From assembly GCA_040768845.1 (NCBI GenBank), contig JAXGME010000003.1, positions 248,001-312,000 of the forward strand: a stretch of 64,000 nucleotides of DNA, read 5' to 3'. The notes beneath the pieces were generated by a model that was not told the origin of the DNA, made no database searches, and saw nothing but the letters and a program-made list of their open reading frames with translations. Positions 8,278-15,901 of this stretch are shown here, piece by piece (position 1 is the stretch's first letter; every line of letters begins with the position of its first letter). The position numbers and the translations under genes were made by a program. This stretch comes from JAEZHK01 sp040768845. GTDB lineage: Bacteria; Bacillota; Clostridia; Christensenellales; Aristaeellaceae.

Positions 8278-8700
8278 TCATCCCGACATCATGACCCATA
8301 CGCCCAGCGCGATCAGCGCCAGGCCCGCCGCCGTTCGCGGCCTGAAGCGCGTCCGCACCGCGCCCAGAACGCCAAAGCCGTCGATCAGCGCCGAAGCCGC
8401 GGTCTGCCCCATCAGCCCCAGCGCCAGCGTGGCGGATACGCCGATCTCCGGCGCGGACATGTTGGTGAACACCGTCGAAACCGCGCCCACCGCGCCGCCC
8501 ATGTAGAGGACCAGCGGCATCCTGTCCCGGGAAAAGGGCGCCTCCCGCCGCACGGCCATCCAAAGAAGCACCCCGATCAGCCCCGTCAGGTGAATGATCA
8601 CCGCCGCGGTCCAGCTCCCCCAGGCGGTGGAGAGGAGCGCGTTCATCAGAATCATCACCGCGATCATCACGCCGCTGAGCGCGGAAAGCAGATCCAGCAC
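8278..8700 (-). CDS. YdcZ/DUF606 membrane protein, first of a pair
   Basis: A 140-residue hydrophobic protein with LLSALSGVMIAVMILMNALL at the N-terminus and a closing AGLALIALGVWVMM segment, typical of DUF606. Two GTG codons compete. The upstream one at 8709 directly abuts AAGGAG with no spacer, so the GTG at 8700, 8 bases from the Shine-Dalgarno sequence, is chosen. It is divergent from a Crp/Fnr regulator, which probably controls the pair. Confidence 0.78.
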   Translation of the reverse strand: MLDLLSALSGVMIAVMILMNALLSTAWGSWTAAVIIHLTGLIGVLLWMAVRREAPFSRDRMPLVLYMGGAVGAVSTVFTNMSAPEIGVSATLALGLMGQTAASALIDGFGVLGAVRTRFRPRTAAGLALIALGVWVMMSG

Positions 8701-8737
8701 CGGGCTCACCTCCTTCGCCCATTATAGTTGATTCCGC

Positions 8738-8766
8738 TTGCGCAAGGGGATGACATATGTCATAAT
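8738..8766 (+). promoter_or_regulatory. Crp/Fnr gene promoter with palindromes
   Basis: TTGCGC (8738-8743), a 17-bp spacer and CATAAT (8761-8766). The perfect palindrome ATGACATATGTCAT (8750-8763) overlaps the -10 and CTTGCGCAAG overlaps the -35, so autoregulation is likely. A TATAAT on the opposite strand at 8721-8726 may serve the YdcZ genes. Confidence 0.6.
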
Positions 8767-8788
8767 GGCGCAAAAGGAGGGAAGGCCC

Positions 8789-9421
8789 ATGGAGCGCGTT
8801 TCGGACCCCAGGCGGCTTGACCGGTTTTTGAGGCGGGCGGGCCTCGCGGAGGTGGCGGCGGATTTCCCGTCGGCGTTGTACCGGTGCCCGGCGGGGGCCT
8901 TCATCGCTCGGCAGGGGGAGGCGCTGGACCGGCTGTACGTGTTTATGGAAGGCCGGGCGAAGGTGGTGCGGCTGATGGAAAACGGGCGGACGATGCTGCA
9001 CGCCTTCTACCGGGGCGTGTCGCTGCTGGGGGATTTGGAGCTGTGCCGGGGAGATCGCACCGCCCGGACCAGCGTCCAGGCGGTCACCGGCGCATGGCTG
9101 ATCGGCTTTGATCTGGCGGGCCGGCGGGAAGCCATGCTGGGCGACGCGCGGCTTCTGCGCCTGATGAGCGCGGAACTGGCCGCGAAGCTGGACCAGGCAT
9201 CGGAGTCCGCGGCCCAGAACCTGCTCTACCCGCTGACCGACCGGCTGCTGCAGTACATGCGCGAGGCCCGGTCCGGCGGGGTGTTCTCCGAAAGCCTGAC
9301 CAGCACCGCAGAGCTGCTGGGCGTCAGCTACCGGCACCTTCTGCGCACGCTGTCCGCGCTGGAGAGGGAGGGGCGCATTGTGCGCGCCCGCGGCGGCTTT
9401 CGGCTGCCGGAGGGAGAATAG
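8789..9421 (+). CDS. Crp/Fnr family transcriptional regulator
   Basis: The 210-residue protein has an N-terminal cyclic-nucleotide-binding-like cupin (ALYRCPAGAFIARQGEALDRLYVFMEGRAKV) and a C-terminal winged helix with SLTSTAELLGVSYRHLLRTLSALEREGRI as the recognition helix. Fnr-type N-terminal iron-sulfur cysteines are absent, so it probably senses a small molecule; it resembles the YeiL type. The ATG at 8789 follows AAGGAGG by 8 bases; an upstream ATG at 8765 lies inside the promoter. It is divergent from the YdcZ pair, its likely target. Confidence 0.85.
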   Translation: MERVSDPRRLDRFLRRAGLAEVAADFPSALYRCPAGAFIARQGEALDRLYVFMEGRAKVVRLMENGRTMLHAFYRGVSLLGDLELCRGDRTARTSVQAVTGAWLIGFDLAGRREAMLGDARLLRLMSAELAAKLDQASESAAQNLLYPLTDRLLQYMREARSGGVFSESLTSTAELLGVSYRHLLRTLSALEREGRIVRARGGFRLPEGE

Positions 9422-9448
9422 AACGCCTTGTTATTTTTGGGTGAATGC

Positions 9449-9503
9449 TTGACAGCGCACAAAGGATATCCTATAATTCATATAAAAAATATATGAATTA
9501 TAG
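9449..9503 (+). promoter_or_regulatory. Promoter and operator of the metY-like gene
   Basis: A consensus promoter has TTGACA (9449-9454), a 17-bp spacer and TATAAT (9472-9477). A perfect inverted repeat with 14-base arms (CTATAATTCATATA) and an AAAAA loop occupies 9471-9503, overlapping the -10 and the start site. Its core, TTCATAT and ATATGAA separated by 7 bases, recurs at the cysK promoter. Confidence 0.8.
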
Positions 9504-9516
9504 GGAGGTGGTCCCT

Positions 9517-9591
9517 TTGTTTGCCGGAGTGCCGACTTTCTATTGGTCAGGAGAGCGAATGTGCCCGGATCGTCCGTTCGCAAGGGCCTGA
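9517..9591 (+). CDS. Possible 24-codon leader peptide
   Basis: A TTG-started frame of 24 codons begins MFAGVPTFYWS and ends in a TGA 24 bases before the metY-like ATG. AGGGAGGTGG at 9502-9510 is stronger than the ribosome binding site of the main gene and has ideal spacing. It contains a single Cys codon and no Cys or Met run, so classical attenuation is not evident. It may be a leader peptide or a chance frame. Confidence 0.3.
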   Translation: MFAGVPTFYWSGERMCPDRPFARA

Positions 9592-9615
9592 AATCCATGG
9601 AAAGAGGGGAACACC

Positions 9616-10902
9616 ATGTCCGATTACCGCTTTGAAACGCTGCAGGTGCACGCCGGTCAGGAAGCGCCCGACCCCGCCACCGATGCCCGCGCCGTGCCGG
9701 TCTACCTGACGACCTCCTACGTGTTCAAGGATTCCGCCACCGCCGCGGGCCGTTTTGGCCTGACCGAAGGCGGCAACATCTATTCGCGCATCATGAACCC
9801 CACGTCCGACGCCTTTGAAAAGCGCATCGCGGCGCTGGAGGGCGGCGCGGCGGCGCTGGCCACCGCCTCGGGCGCGGCGGCGATCACCTATGCGGTGCAG
9901 AACATCGCCCGCTCAGGGGACCACATCGTGTCCGACAGGGCGATCTACGGCGGCACCCACAACCTGTTCGCCCACACGCTGAAGGAGTTTGGCATCGGCG
10001 CCACCTTTGTGGATGGGCAGGACACGGAGAACTTTGAGCGGGCGATCCGGCCTGAAACCCGGCTGATCTTCATCGAGAGCCTGGGAAACCCCAATTCCAC
10101 CATCATTGACATCGAGGCGGTGGCGGACATCGCCCACCGCCACGGCATCCCGCTGATTGTGGACAATACCTTCGCCACGCCCTATCTTTTGCGCCCCCTC
10201 GAGCACGGCGCGGACATCGTGGTACACTCGGCCACCAAGTTCATCGGCGGTCACGGCACGGCCATCGGTGGCGTGATCGTGGATGGCGGCCGCTTTGACT
10301 GGGCGAAGAGCGGCAAATTTCCCGGCCTCTCCCAGCCCAACCCCAGCTACCACGGCGTGGTGTTCACGGATGCGGCGGGGCCGCTGGCCTTCATCATCAA
10401 GGCGCGCACGACGCTTCTGAGGGATACCGGCGCGGCGCTGAGCCCCATGCACGCCTTCTTTTTTCTGCAGGGGCTGGAGACCCTGTCGCTGCGCGTGGAG
10501 CGGCACGTCGAAAACGCGCTGAAGGCGGTGGACTATCTGGCGGGCCATCCGAAGGTCATCCGGGTGAACCACCCGAAACTGGCGGATCACCCGAACCACG
10601 CGCTCTACCGCAGGTACTTTCCGAAGGGCGCCGGATCGATCTTTACCTTTGAGATCGAGGGCGGCGCGGATGCGGCGAAGGGGTTCATCGACCGCCTGAA
10701 GCTGTTTTCGCTGCTGGCCAACGTGGCGGACGTCAAGTCGCTGGTGATCCATCCGGCCTCCACTACCCATTCGCAGATGAGCGGAAAAGAGCTCCTGGAT
10801 TCGGGCATTACGCCGGGAACGATCCGCCTGTCCGTGGGCACCGAGCACATCGACGACATCCTGGAGGATCTCGAACAGGCGTTTCAAAGGACTTTTGAAT
10901 AA
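9616..10902 (+). CDS. metY: O-acetylhomoserine sulfhydrylase (MetY-like), PLP-dependent
   Basis: A 428-residue Cys/Met-metabolism enzyme of the cystathionine gamma-synthase superfamily. Visible motifs are FGLTEGGNIYSRIMNPTSDAFEKRI, TASGAAAITY and the PLP-lysine region VHSATKFIGGHG near residue 205. The length and the SYVFKDSATAAGRF start are typical of O-acetylhomoserine aminocarboxypropyltransferases, which make homocysteine from O-acetylhomoserine and sulfide. The ATG follows AGAGGGGAACACC. It is expressed from a strong promoter with an operator-like repeat and ends at a strong terminator, facing cysK. Confidence 0.92.
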   Translation: MSDYRFETLQVHAGQEAPDPATDARAVPVYLTTSYVFKDSATAAGRFGLTEGGNIYSRIMNPTSDAFEKRIAALEGGAAALATASGAAAITYAVQNIARSGDHIVSDRAIYGGTHNLFAHTLKEFGIGATFVDGQDTENFERAIRPETRLIFIESLGNPNSTIIDIEAVADIAHRHGIPLIVDNTFATPYLLRPLEHGADIVVHSATKFIGGHGTAIGGVIVDGGRFDWAKSGKFPGLSQPNPSYHGVVFTDAAGPLAFIIKARTTLLRDTGAALSPMHAFFFLQGLETLSLRVERHVENALKAVDYLAGHPKVIRVNHPKLADHPNHALYRRYFPKGAGSIFTFEIEGGADAAKGFIDRLKLFSLLANVADVKSLVIHPASTTHSQMSGKELLDSGITPGTIRLSVGTEHIDDILEDLEQAFQRTFE

Positions 10903-10907
10903 GCGAA

Positions 10908-10949
10908 GCGCGGGCGGCCGGCATGGCCGCCCGCGCCCCGACTTTTTTT
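10908..10949. terminator. Rho-independent terminator after the metY-like gene
   Basis: A perfect 12-bp stem (GCGCGGGCGGCC / GGCCGCCCGCGC) with a 5-base loop is followed by seven T. The T-run touches the convergent cysK stop. Confidence 0.9.
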
Positions 10950-11874
10950 ATGCGAACATCGGCGTGGACAGGTACCGCTCTCCGGTATCCGGCAGCACGG
11001 CCACGATCAGCTTGCCGGCGTTTTCCGGCCGCCTGGCCAATTCCGTCGCGGCCCAGACCGCCGCGCCGGAGGAGATGCCCACCAGCAGGCCCTCCCGCTG
11101 CGCCAGCGCGCGGCCGGTGGCGAAGGCGTCTTCATTTTCGACGCGGATGATCTCGTCGCATATCTCCGGATTGAATACCTCGGGTACGAAACCGGCGCCA
11201 ATGCCCTGGATCTTGTGGGGCCCTGCGCTGCCGCCGGAAAGCACCGGCGAGGCGGCCGGTTCCACCGCAACCACCCGGATCGCCGGGTTTTTGGATTTCA
11301 GAAATTCGCCCGCCCCGGTGATCGTACCGCCGGTGCCGACGCCGCCCACCAAAATGTCCACCTTGCCATCGGTGTCGCGCCAGATCTCCGGCCCCGTGGT
11401 ATGCTGGTGTATGCTGGGGTTGGCGGGGTTGACAAACTGGCCGGGAATGAAGCCGCCGGGCGTTTCCCGGGCCAGCGCCTCTGCCTTTTCGATGGCGCCC
11501 TTCATGCCCTTGGCGCCCTCGGTGAGCACCAGCTCCGCGCCGTAAGCCCTGAGCAGGTTCCGCCGTTCGACGCTCATGGTTTCCGGCATGGTCAGAATCA
11601 GCCGGTAGCCCTTGGCGGCGGCGATGGCCGCCAGGCCGATGCCCGTGTTGCCACTGGTGGGTTCGATGATCACCGAGTTCGGGCGCAGAGCCCCGCTGCG
11701 CTCGGCAGCTTCGACCATCGCGGCGGCGATGCGGTCCTTGACGCTGCCGGCGGGATTGAAATACTCCAGCTTGCCCGCAATGGTGGCCTTGAGCGCGTTG
11801 TCCCGCTCGTAGTTGCTCAGTTCCAACAGCGGCGTGTTGCCAATCAGCTCCCGGATGCTCTTGTGCATTTTCAT
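10948..11874 (-). CDS. cysK: Cysteine synthase A (O-acetylserine sulfhydrylase)
   Basis: The 308-residue fold type II PLP enzyme converts O-acetylserine and sulfide to cysteine and acetate. It has the PLP-lysine motif NPAGSVKDRIA near residue 43, the substrate loop PTSGNTGIGLA near 70 and the phosphate-binding GGVGTGGTITG near 178. Length is typical. The first ATG of MKMHKS is used because AAAGGGG is 7 bases upstream. Its promoter carries the same TTCATAT-N7-ATATGA-type repeat as the metY-like gene, suggesting control by one sulfur regulator not encoded nearby. Confidence 0.95.
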   Translation of the reverse strand: MKMHKSIRELIGNTPLLELSNYERDNALKATIAGKLEYFNPAGSVKDRIAAAMVEAAERSGALRPNSVIIEPTSGNTGIGLAAIAAAKGYRLILTMPETMSVERRNLLRAYGAELVLTEGAKGMKGAIEKAEALARETPGGFIPGQFVNPANPSIHQHTTGPEIWRDTDGKVDILVGGVGTGGTITGAGEFLKSKNPAIRVVAVEPAASPVLSGGSAGPHKIQGIGAGFVPEVFNPEICDEIIRVENEDAFATGRALAQREGLLVGISSGAAVWAATELARRPENAGKLIVAVLPDTGERYLSTPMFA

Positions 11875-11906
11875 AAAACCGCCCCTTTCTCGCGACCGTC
11901 CCGGAA

Positions 11907-11966
11907 ATCATATAAAGCCCATATGAAATTATGATTTATTGTAGCGCGGCGATGACCGGCTGTCAA
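11907..11966 (-). promoter_or_regulatory. cysK promoter and operator-like repeat
   Basis: On the minus strand, TTGACA (11961-11966), a 17-bp spacer and TACAAT (11938-11943). Just downstream of the predicted start site, 11907-11927 carries TTCATAT and ATATGAT separated by 7 bases, aligning with the repeat at 9477-9497. Confidence 0.78.
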
Positions 11967-11999
11967 GGGGCACCGGGAATTTTACATCGCTCCGGCGGC

Positions 12000-12028
12000 T
12001 TGACAGGGGAGGGCCGCTGCGGTAGGAT
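12000..12028 (+). promoter_or_regulatory. Promoter of the HD-domain gene
   Basis: TTGACA (12000-12005), 17-bp spacer, TAGGAT (12023-12028), 41 bases upstream of the start codon. Confidence 0.65.
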
Positions 12029-12069
12029 GAATCCATCCGCAATCAAACCATACGAAGGAGCGATCCGCC

Positions 12070-12630
12070 ATGAGTACCATGACCCGCGACGAAGCCTGGG
12101 CGCTTCTCACCCGCTACAACCATGAAGAGTTCCACCTGAAGCACGCCCGCACGCTGGAAGGCGTCATGCGCTGGTACGCGGAGGAGATGGGCTACGCGGA
12201 CGAGGCCGACTTCTGGGCGCTGGTGGGGCTTTTGCACGATCTGGATTTTGAAATGTACCCGGAAGCGCACTGCGTAAAATCCCAGGAGATCATGCGCGCG
12301 GAAGGGCTTGACGAGGCGCTGATTCGCGCCACCGCCAGCCATGGCTACGGCATCGCCGTGGACATCGAACCCCGGCACCCGATGGAGAAGGTGCTCTACG
12401 CGACGGACGAGCTGACCGGGCTGATCGGCGCGGCGGCGCTGATGCGGCCGTCAAAGAGCGTGATGGACCTCGAGGTCAAGTCGGTGATGAAGAAGTTCAA
12501 GTCGCCCAGTTTCGCGGCGGGCTGCTCGCGGGAAGTGATCCGGCGAGGGGCCGACATGCTGCGCTGGCCGCTGGAGGCGCTGGTTGAAAAGACCATCCTG
12601 GCGATGCGCGCGGTGGAGTCGGCGGCTTGA
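12070..12630 (+). CDS. HD-domain hydrolase
   Basis: The 186-residue protein has a conserved HD metal-binding fold: HLKHARTLEGV (first His), LVGLLHDLDFE (the HD dyad near residue 59) and ATASHGYG (later His). It resembles the small HDIG-type phosphohydrolases that act on nucleotides or related phosphates; the substrate is unknown. The ATG follows GAAGGAG. It has its own promoter and is monocistronic, ending just before tRNA-Ala. Confidence 0.82.
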   Translation: MSTMTRDEAWALLTRYNHEEFHLKHARTLEGVMRWYAEEMGYADEADFWALVGLLHDLDFEMYPEAHCVKSQEIMRAEGLDEALIRATASHGYGIAVDIEPRHPMEKVLYATDELTGLIGAAALMRPSKSVMDLEVKSVMKKFKSPSFAAGCSREVIRRGADMLRWPLEALVEKTILAMRAVESAA

Positions 12631-12662
12631 CGAGTTTTTTTAGAATTAACGCGCAAAAGGTA

Positions 12663-12691
12663 TTTACAACCGCGCGGGTCTTTGCTATAAT
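12663..12691 (+). promoter_or_regulatory. tRNA-Ala promoter
   Basis: TTTACA (12663-12668), a 17-bp spacer and TATAAT (12686-12691), ending 20 bases before the mature tRNA 5' end. Confidence 0.75.
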
Positions 12692-12711
12692 ATGTTGCGT
12701 TGACCGCGCAC

Positions 12712-12787
12712 GGGGCATTAGTACAGTTGGTAGTACGCTACACTGGCAGTGTAGAGGTCAGGAGTTCGAGTCTCCTATGCTCCACCA
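12712..12787 (+). tRNA. tRNA-Ala (anticodon GGC)
   Basis: A full cloverleaf of 76 bases including encoded CCA. The acceptor GGGGCAT pairs with ATGCTCC and includes the alanine-identity G3-U70 wobble pair. The anticodon loop is CTGGCAG, with GGC at 12745-12747, and the T-arm contains GTTCGAG. An integrated element begins inside the gene: everything from anticodon-loop base 32 to CCA is duplicated at 23828-23872, so the 3' part is supplied by the element and the tRNA stays intact. Confidence 0.93.
12743..12787 (+). repeat. Left attachment site (attL), 45-bp direct repeat
   Basis: Starts at the tRNA anticodon loop (CTGGCAGTG) and ends at the encoded CCA. It is identical to 23828-23872; the flanking bases differ on both sides. 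Confidence 0.92.
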
Positions 12788-12790
12788 GTA

Positions 12791-12818
12791 AAACCCACCA
12801 GAAAATGGTGGGTTTTTT
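12791..12818 (+). terminator. Terminator after tRNA-Ala, inside the element
   Basis: AAACCCACCA / TGGTGGGTTT stem with a GAAAA loop and a T-run. It belongs to the element's left end and replaces the displaced host terminator at 23874. Confidence 0.85.
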
Positions 12819-13227
12819 GCTTGTATTTTATCGCATATTTGACAGAAAACGGGATGCAACTAGTTTTCGAGATATGGGCTTTACCCCAACGAATACCCCA
12901 ACCAGCTTTTTTACCCCTCTTCCCGGAGGGTTGTTTGAGGCGTTCAGCCGTCAAATTCGCTTCCACTGGAGGATGAAAACGCCCTTTGTATGGGCGCATA
13001 CTCCCGCGCAGGGCTTGTTAACATGCCGGAAACATAGGGCCGTGACAAAATACCCTCGAACCGCGACAAAATACCCCTCCGTGATGACAAAATTACCCCG
13101 CGCTGGAGGCTGCTTTCCCCTCAATCACCAGTTTTAAGCGTACCCCCCGTGACAGAATGACAAAATGACAAAATTACCCGGAGGGCACAAAAAAGCGCCC
13201 AGGAGGGCGCCTTGACGCGGGGCGGGT
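12819..13227. other. Non-coding left end with iterated motifs
   Basis: No convincing gene. One pair of TACCCCAAC motifs lies at 12880-12904. A cluster of GACAAAATACCCC-like units, all on the plus strand, lies at 13041-13180. It includes a 29-base unit (13065-13093) and a 42-base unit (13138-13179), each of which recurs in inverted orientation near the right end. Possible roles are integrase arm sites, replication iterons or regulator sites. Confidence 0.7.
13065..13179 (+). repeat. GACAAAAT-type iterons, left cluster
   Basis: Contains the 29-base unit 13065-13093 (inverted copy 23430-23458) and the 42-base unit 13138-13179 (perfect inverted copy 23491-23532). Core words are TGACAAAAT followed by ACCCC. 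Confidence 0.85.
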
Positions 13228-13683
13228 TCAGATGAATTTGTCCATTGCGGCCATCGCTTTCCGCTTGGTTTCCGGCGTGAAATGGACGTAAAGCTGCATA
13301 GTGATAGCCACTTTGCTATGGCCCAGTATTTCAGACAAGGTACGATAATCCATCCCGTTTTCTATCGCTCGTGTTGCGAATGTGTGACGCAGCGCATGAA
13401 CGCCTAGACGCTCGATGCCCGCATTTCGGAGGACAATATGGAGCGTGCGTGTGATGTTGCGCCCCTCCAGCGCGGTTCCCGCGGAGGTGGAGAACACAAG
13501 CCCCTTTTCGTTCCACGAGGCGCCGAGCTTGAGCCGGGCGGCGATTTGGTCTTTCCGCTGTTCAGCAAGAATTTCATTCAGCCGCGGCGTAAGGGGAATG
13601 GTCCGAGCGCCGGCGCGCGTCTTGGGTGTGCTGATTGTCAGAATAGTTTTCCCTTCGGTGTCGGTGAAGTTACGATTTCGCCG
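13228..13683 (-). pseudogene. int: Tyrosine integrase, C-terminal part (separated by IS)
   Basis: These 151 codons encode the catalytic half of the integrase: TPKTRAGARTIPLTPRL, HALRHTFATR (H-x-x-R), LGHSKVAITMQLYVH (G-H and the nucleophile Tyr in QLYVH). It reads straight on from the N-terminal part at 15183 once the insertion sequence and one target-site copy are removed, giving a 386-residue protein. As it stands it lacks its own start and N-terminal DNA-binding domains. A chance ATG within the insertion sequence opens the frame, but the product would probably be inactive. Confidence 0.88.
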
Positions 13684-13691
13684 GATGATCT
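13684..13691 (+). repeat. Left target-site duplication of the insertion sequence
   Basis: GATGATCT, paired with GATGGTCT at 15183-15190 (7 of 8 identical). Eight bases is the usual duplication length for the IS256 family. Confidence 0.75.
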
Positions 13692-13752
13692 GAGGCTGTA
13701 TAGCGAACCGTGTAAATGGCAATAATCTCCAAATAAAGAAGGAGATGTTGAC

Positions 13753-14970
13753 ATGAGCGAGCGAGAGAAGGAACTGGTGGGATTACTGGCGGAAGAGTGC
13801 AAAGACATGAGGGATGTGCAGGCACTGCTGAAGTCGCTGTTTCAGGGAACGATCCAGGCGATGCTGGAAGGGGAGATGGACGAGCACCTGGGGTACGAAA
13901 AGCACAGCAACCAGGGCGATCGAAGTGGAAACAGCCGAAACGGGTACGGGAAAAAGACGGTGAAATCGGAATACGGGGAACTGGAGATCAGCGTACCGCG
14001 GGATCGGAACGGGAGCTTTGAACCGCAGGTAATCGAGAAGCGGCAAACAAAGACGGAGGATCTGGAGAGCCGCGTGATCGGGATGTACGCGAAGGGGATG
14101 AGCAATCGGGACATCGAAGATCATCTGCGGGACATCTATGGAGTGGAGGCATCCGCGAGTCTGATCAGCCGGATCACGGACAAGGTCATGCCACAGGTAG
14201 CGGAATGGCAGGCCAGAGGGCTGGACGCGGTGTACCCGATCGTGTTCCTGGATGGGATCGTGTTCAAGGTAAGGAAGGATGGGCGGGTGATCAACAAATG
14301 TGTATACTCAGTGCTGGGGATCAACCTGGAGGGGAAGAAAGAGATCCTGGGGATCTGGATGTCGGAAAACGAGAGTGCGAGTTTCTGGACGACGGTATGC
14401 AATGAGCTGAAAAACCGCGGGGTAAAGGACATTCTGATTGCCTGCCGGGACAATCTGAGCGGGTTTTCGGAGGCGATCTCGACGGTGTTTCCCCGGACGG
14501 AACAGCAGCTGTGCGTGATTCACCAGATCAGAAACTCTACAAAGTTTGTGCCATACAAAGACCTCAAAGCCGTGATGGCGGACTTAAAGAAGGTATATGG
14601 CGCGCCGACGCTGGAGGACGCGGAATACCAGCTTGAGCATTTTCGGGAGGTTTGGGGAACGAAATACCCGCAAATCCTCAAGTCCTGGGACGCGAACTGG
14701 GCGGAGCTGTCTACGTACTTCAAATACCCCCAGGAGGTCCGCAGGCTGATCTACACGACCAACGCAGTGGAGGGATTCCACCGGATGCTTCGCAAGTTCA
14801 CCAAGACCAAGTCCGTCTATCCGACCGACGATTCGATCCGCAAATCGATCTATCTGTCGATCCAAGAGATTACCAAAAAATGGACGATGCCGGTGCGCGA
14901 TTGGGGTGTTATAATGGGACAGCTGATGATGTTCTTCCCCGACCGTCTGGACATCCGCCAGATTGGGTAA
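13753..14970 (+). CDS. IS256-family transposase (mutator type)
   Basis: A 405-residue DDE transposase. Family signatures are DEHLGYEKHSNQGDRSGNSRNGY near residue 40, the first catalytic Asp in PIVFLDGIVFKV, the second in IACRDNLSGFSEAI and the Glu in TTNAVEGFHRMLRKFTKTK. The ATG follows GAAGGAGATGTTGAC. Its length and all motifs are intact, so it may still be active. Codon usage is less GC-biased than the flanking element, consistent with separate arrival. Confidence 0.93.
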   Translation: MSEREKELVGLLAEECKDMRDVQALLKSLFQGTIQAMLEGEMDEHLGYEKHSNQGDRSGNSRNGYGKKTVKSEYGELEISVPRDRNGSFEPQVIEKRQTKTEDLESRVIGMYAKGMSNRDIEDHLRDIYGVEASASLISRITDKVMPQVAEWQARGLDAVYPIVFLDGIVFKVRKDGRVINKCVYSVLGINLEGKKEILGIWMSENESASFWTTVCNELKNRGVKDILIACRDNLSGFSEAISTVFPRTEQQLCVIHQIRNSTKFVPYKDLKAVMADLKKVYGAPTLEDAEYQLEHFREVWGTKYPQILKSWDANWAELSTYFKYPQEVRRLIYTTNAVEGFHRMLRKFTKTKSVYPTDDSIRKSIYLSIQEITKKWTMPVRDWGVIMGQLMMFFPDRLDIRQIG

Positions 14971-15154
14971 TGCGGGGCGCTGCCCCGCCGCCCCGGAGTT
15001 TTCCGCTTTGGTTTTCCGGGGCGGCAAGAAGGCGACGAGTTCCCCCTCGCCGCCCCGCCAAACCTCGTGCGACGCTCGGGTCGTTCTCCAACGTGGCCCT
15101 ATCCTGCGCACGAGTAAAAGCGGTTTTAGTATGATCTTGGCCCCATGAGATTAT
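14971..15154. other. Non-coding 3' region of the insertion sequence
   Basis: Contains the hairpin GCGGGGC-GCT-GCCCCGC just after the transposase stop and GC-rich palindromic stretches. No gene is supported. Confidence 0.6.
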
Positions 15155-15182
15155 CCATTTACACACTCGCGGGGACACTCCC

Positions 15183-15190
15183 GATGGTCT
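15183..15190 (+). repeat. Right target-site duplication of the insertion sequence
   Basis: GATGGTCT, matching GATGATCT at 13684-13691 except for one base. Confidence 0.75.
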
Positions 15191-15887
15191 GGGCTATCGT
15201 GATTTCGTCCTTCTGTATATCGCTCCAGCGAAGCCCGCAGCACTCCGCGACGCGCAGCCCTGTTCCGAGAATGAACGCAAGCGCCCGGCCCGCTGATGTG
15301 TTCGGGAGCGCGTCAACGAATCGCCGTTGCTCCTCCAGCGTGAAGAAACGCACTTCCTCATGCTCTTGTTTGGGTATCGAAATATCCTCGCATGGATTCG
15401 AGAGAATGAGCCTGTTTTGTATGGCGCGTTTGAGGGCGGCATGCAAAATTGTCCGAGCTTTTGCAATGGTCGCGGGCGCGAATCCATCCTTTACAAGTTG
15501 GTTGAACCCCGCCTGTACTTGGTGCGGCCGCAGTTTCTGGAGCTTGAAGCCGCCGACATACGGCTTGATGTGAAGTCGTATGGTATCCTCGTAGCCGGTC
15601 GCGGTGGAGGCTTTCTTGGACGGCTTGACGTATTCCATAAACCATGTATCAAGCCATTGGGCGGTGGTTATGCGGTCAGGCTCGACAAGCTGGCCGGTTG
15701 CGATCTGCTGCCGGACCTCCAGCAGCTTCTTTGAGACTTCCTCTTGGGTGCTGCCGTAGACGGAGCGACGGACCGGCGAGCCGTCGGGCTTTGTGCCGGC
15801 GACGTAGCGCGCCTCCCAGCTGCCGTTGGGGCGCTGCCGGATGCTTCCTTCATTGTTGGGACGCTTGTTCTTCGCCTTTGCGGCCAT
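15183..15887 (-). pseudogene. int: Tyrosine integrase, N-terminal part (separated by IS)
   Basis: These 235 codons encode an AP2-like arm-binding domain (NEGSIRQRPNGSWEARYVAGTKPDG), a SAM-like core-binding domain (residues about 65-165) and the first half of the catalytic domain including the Arg in TGLRVAECCGLRWSDI. The frame then runs into the insertion sequence and stops after a few foreign residues. Joined to 13228-13683 it gives a continuous ITIAQT-IRRNRNF and a full-length integrase. It lies 14 bases downstream of the XRE gene, so repressor and integrase were cotranscribed. Confidence 0.9.
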
Positions 15888-15901
15888 AGTTGTATCCTCC
15901 T

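Larger units (their letters stand above)
13692..15182 (+). mobile_element. IS256-family insertion sequence (1,491 bp)
   Basis: The imperfect terminal inverted repeats share TGT near the outer end and GTGTAAATGG at the inner end (left 13692-13719, right 15155-15182), continuing into a related ATAATCTC. It carries one transposase gene and about 185 bp of GC-rich non-coding sequence after it. Insertion into the integrase gene produced an 8-bp duplication; removing the element and one copy restores the reading frame exactly. The ends were placed by this reconstruction. Confidence 0.82.

Noticed and set aside
9504..9615. Methionine riboswitch (S-box) or T-box before the metY-like gene
   Set aside because: The leader is only about 130 bases and shows no T-box sequence, no S-box core and no terminator hairpin; the inverted repeat is at the promoter itself.
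13041..13180. CRISPR-like repetition at the left end of the element
   Set aside because: Units are irregular, lack unique spacers of constant length, and recur inverted at the other end; no cas genes are near. The Cas4-like domain at 4 kb is part of a helicase.
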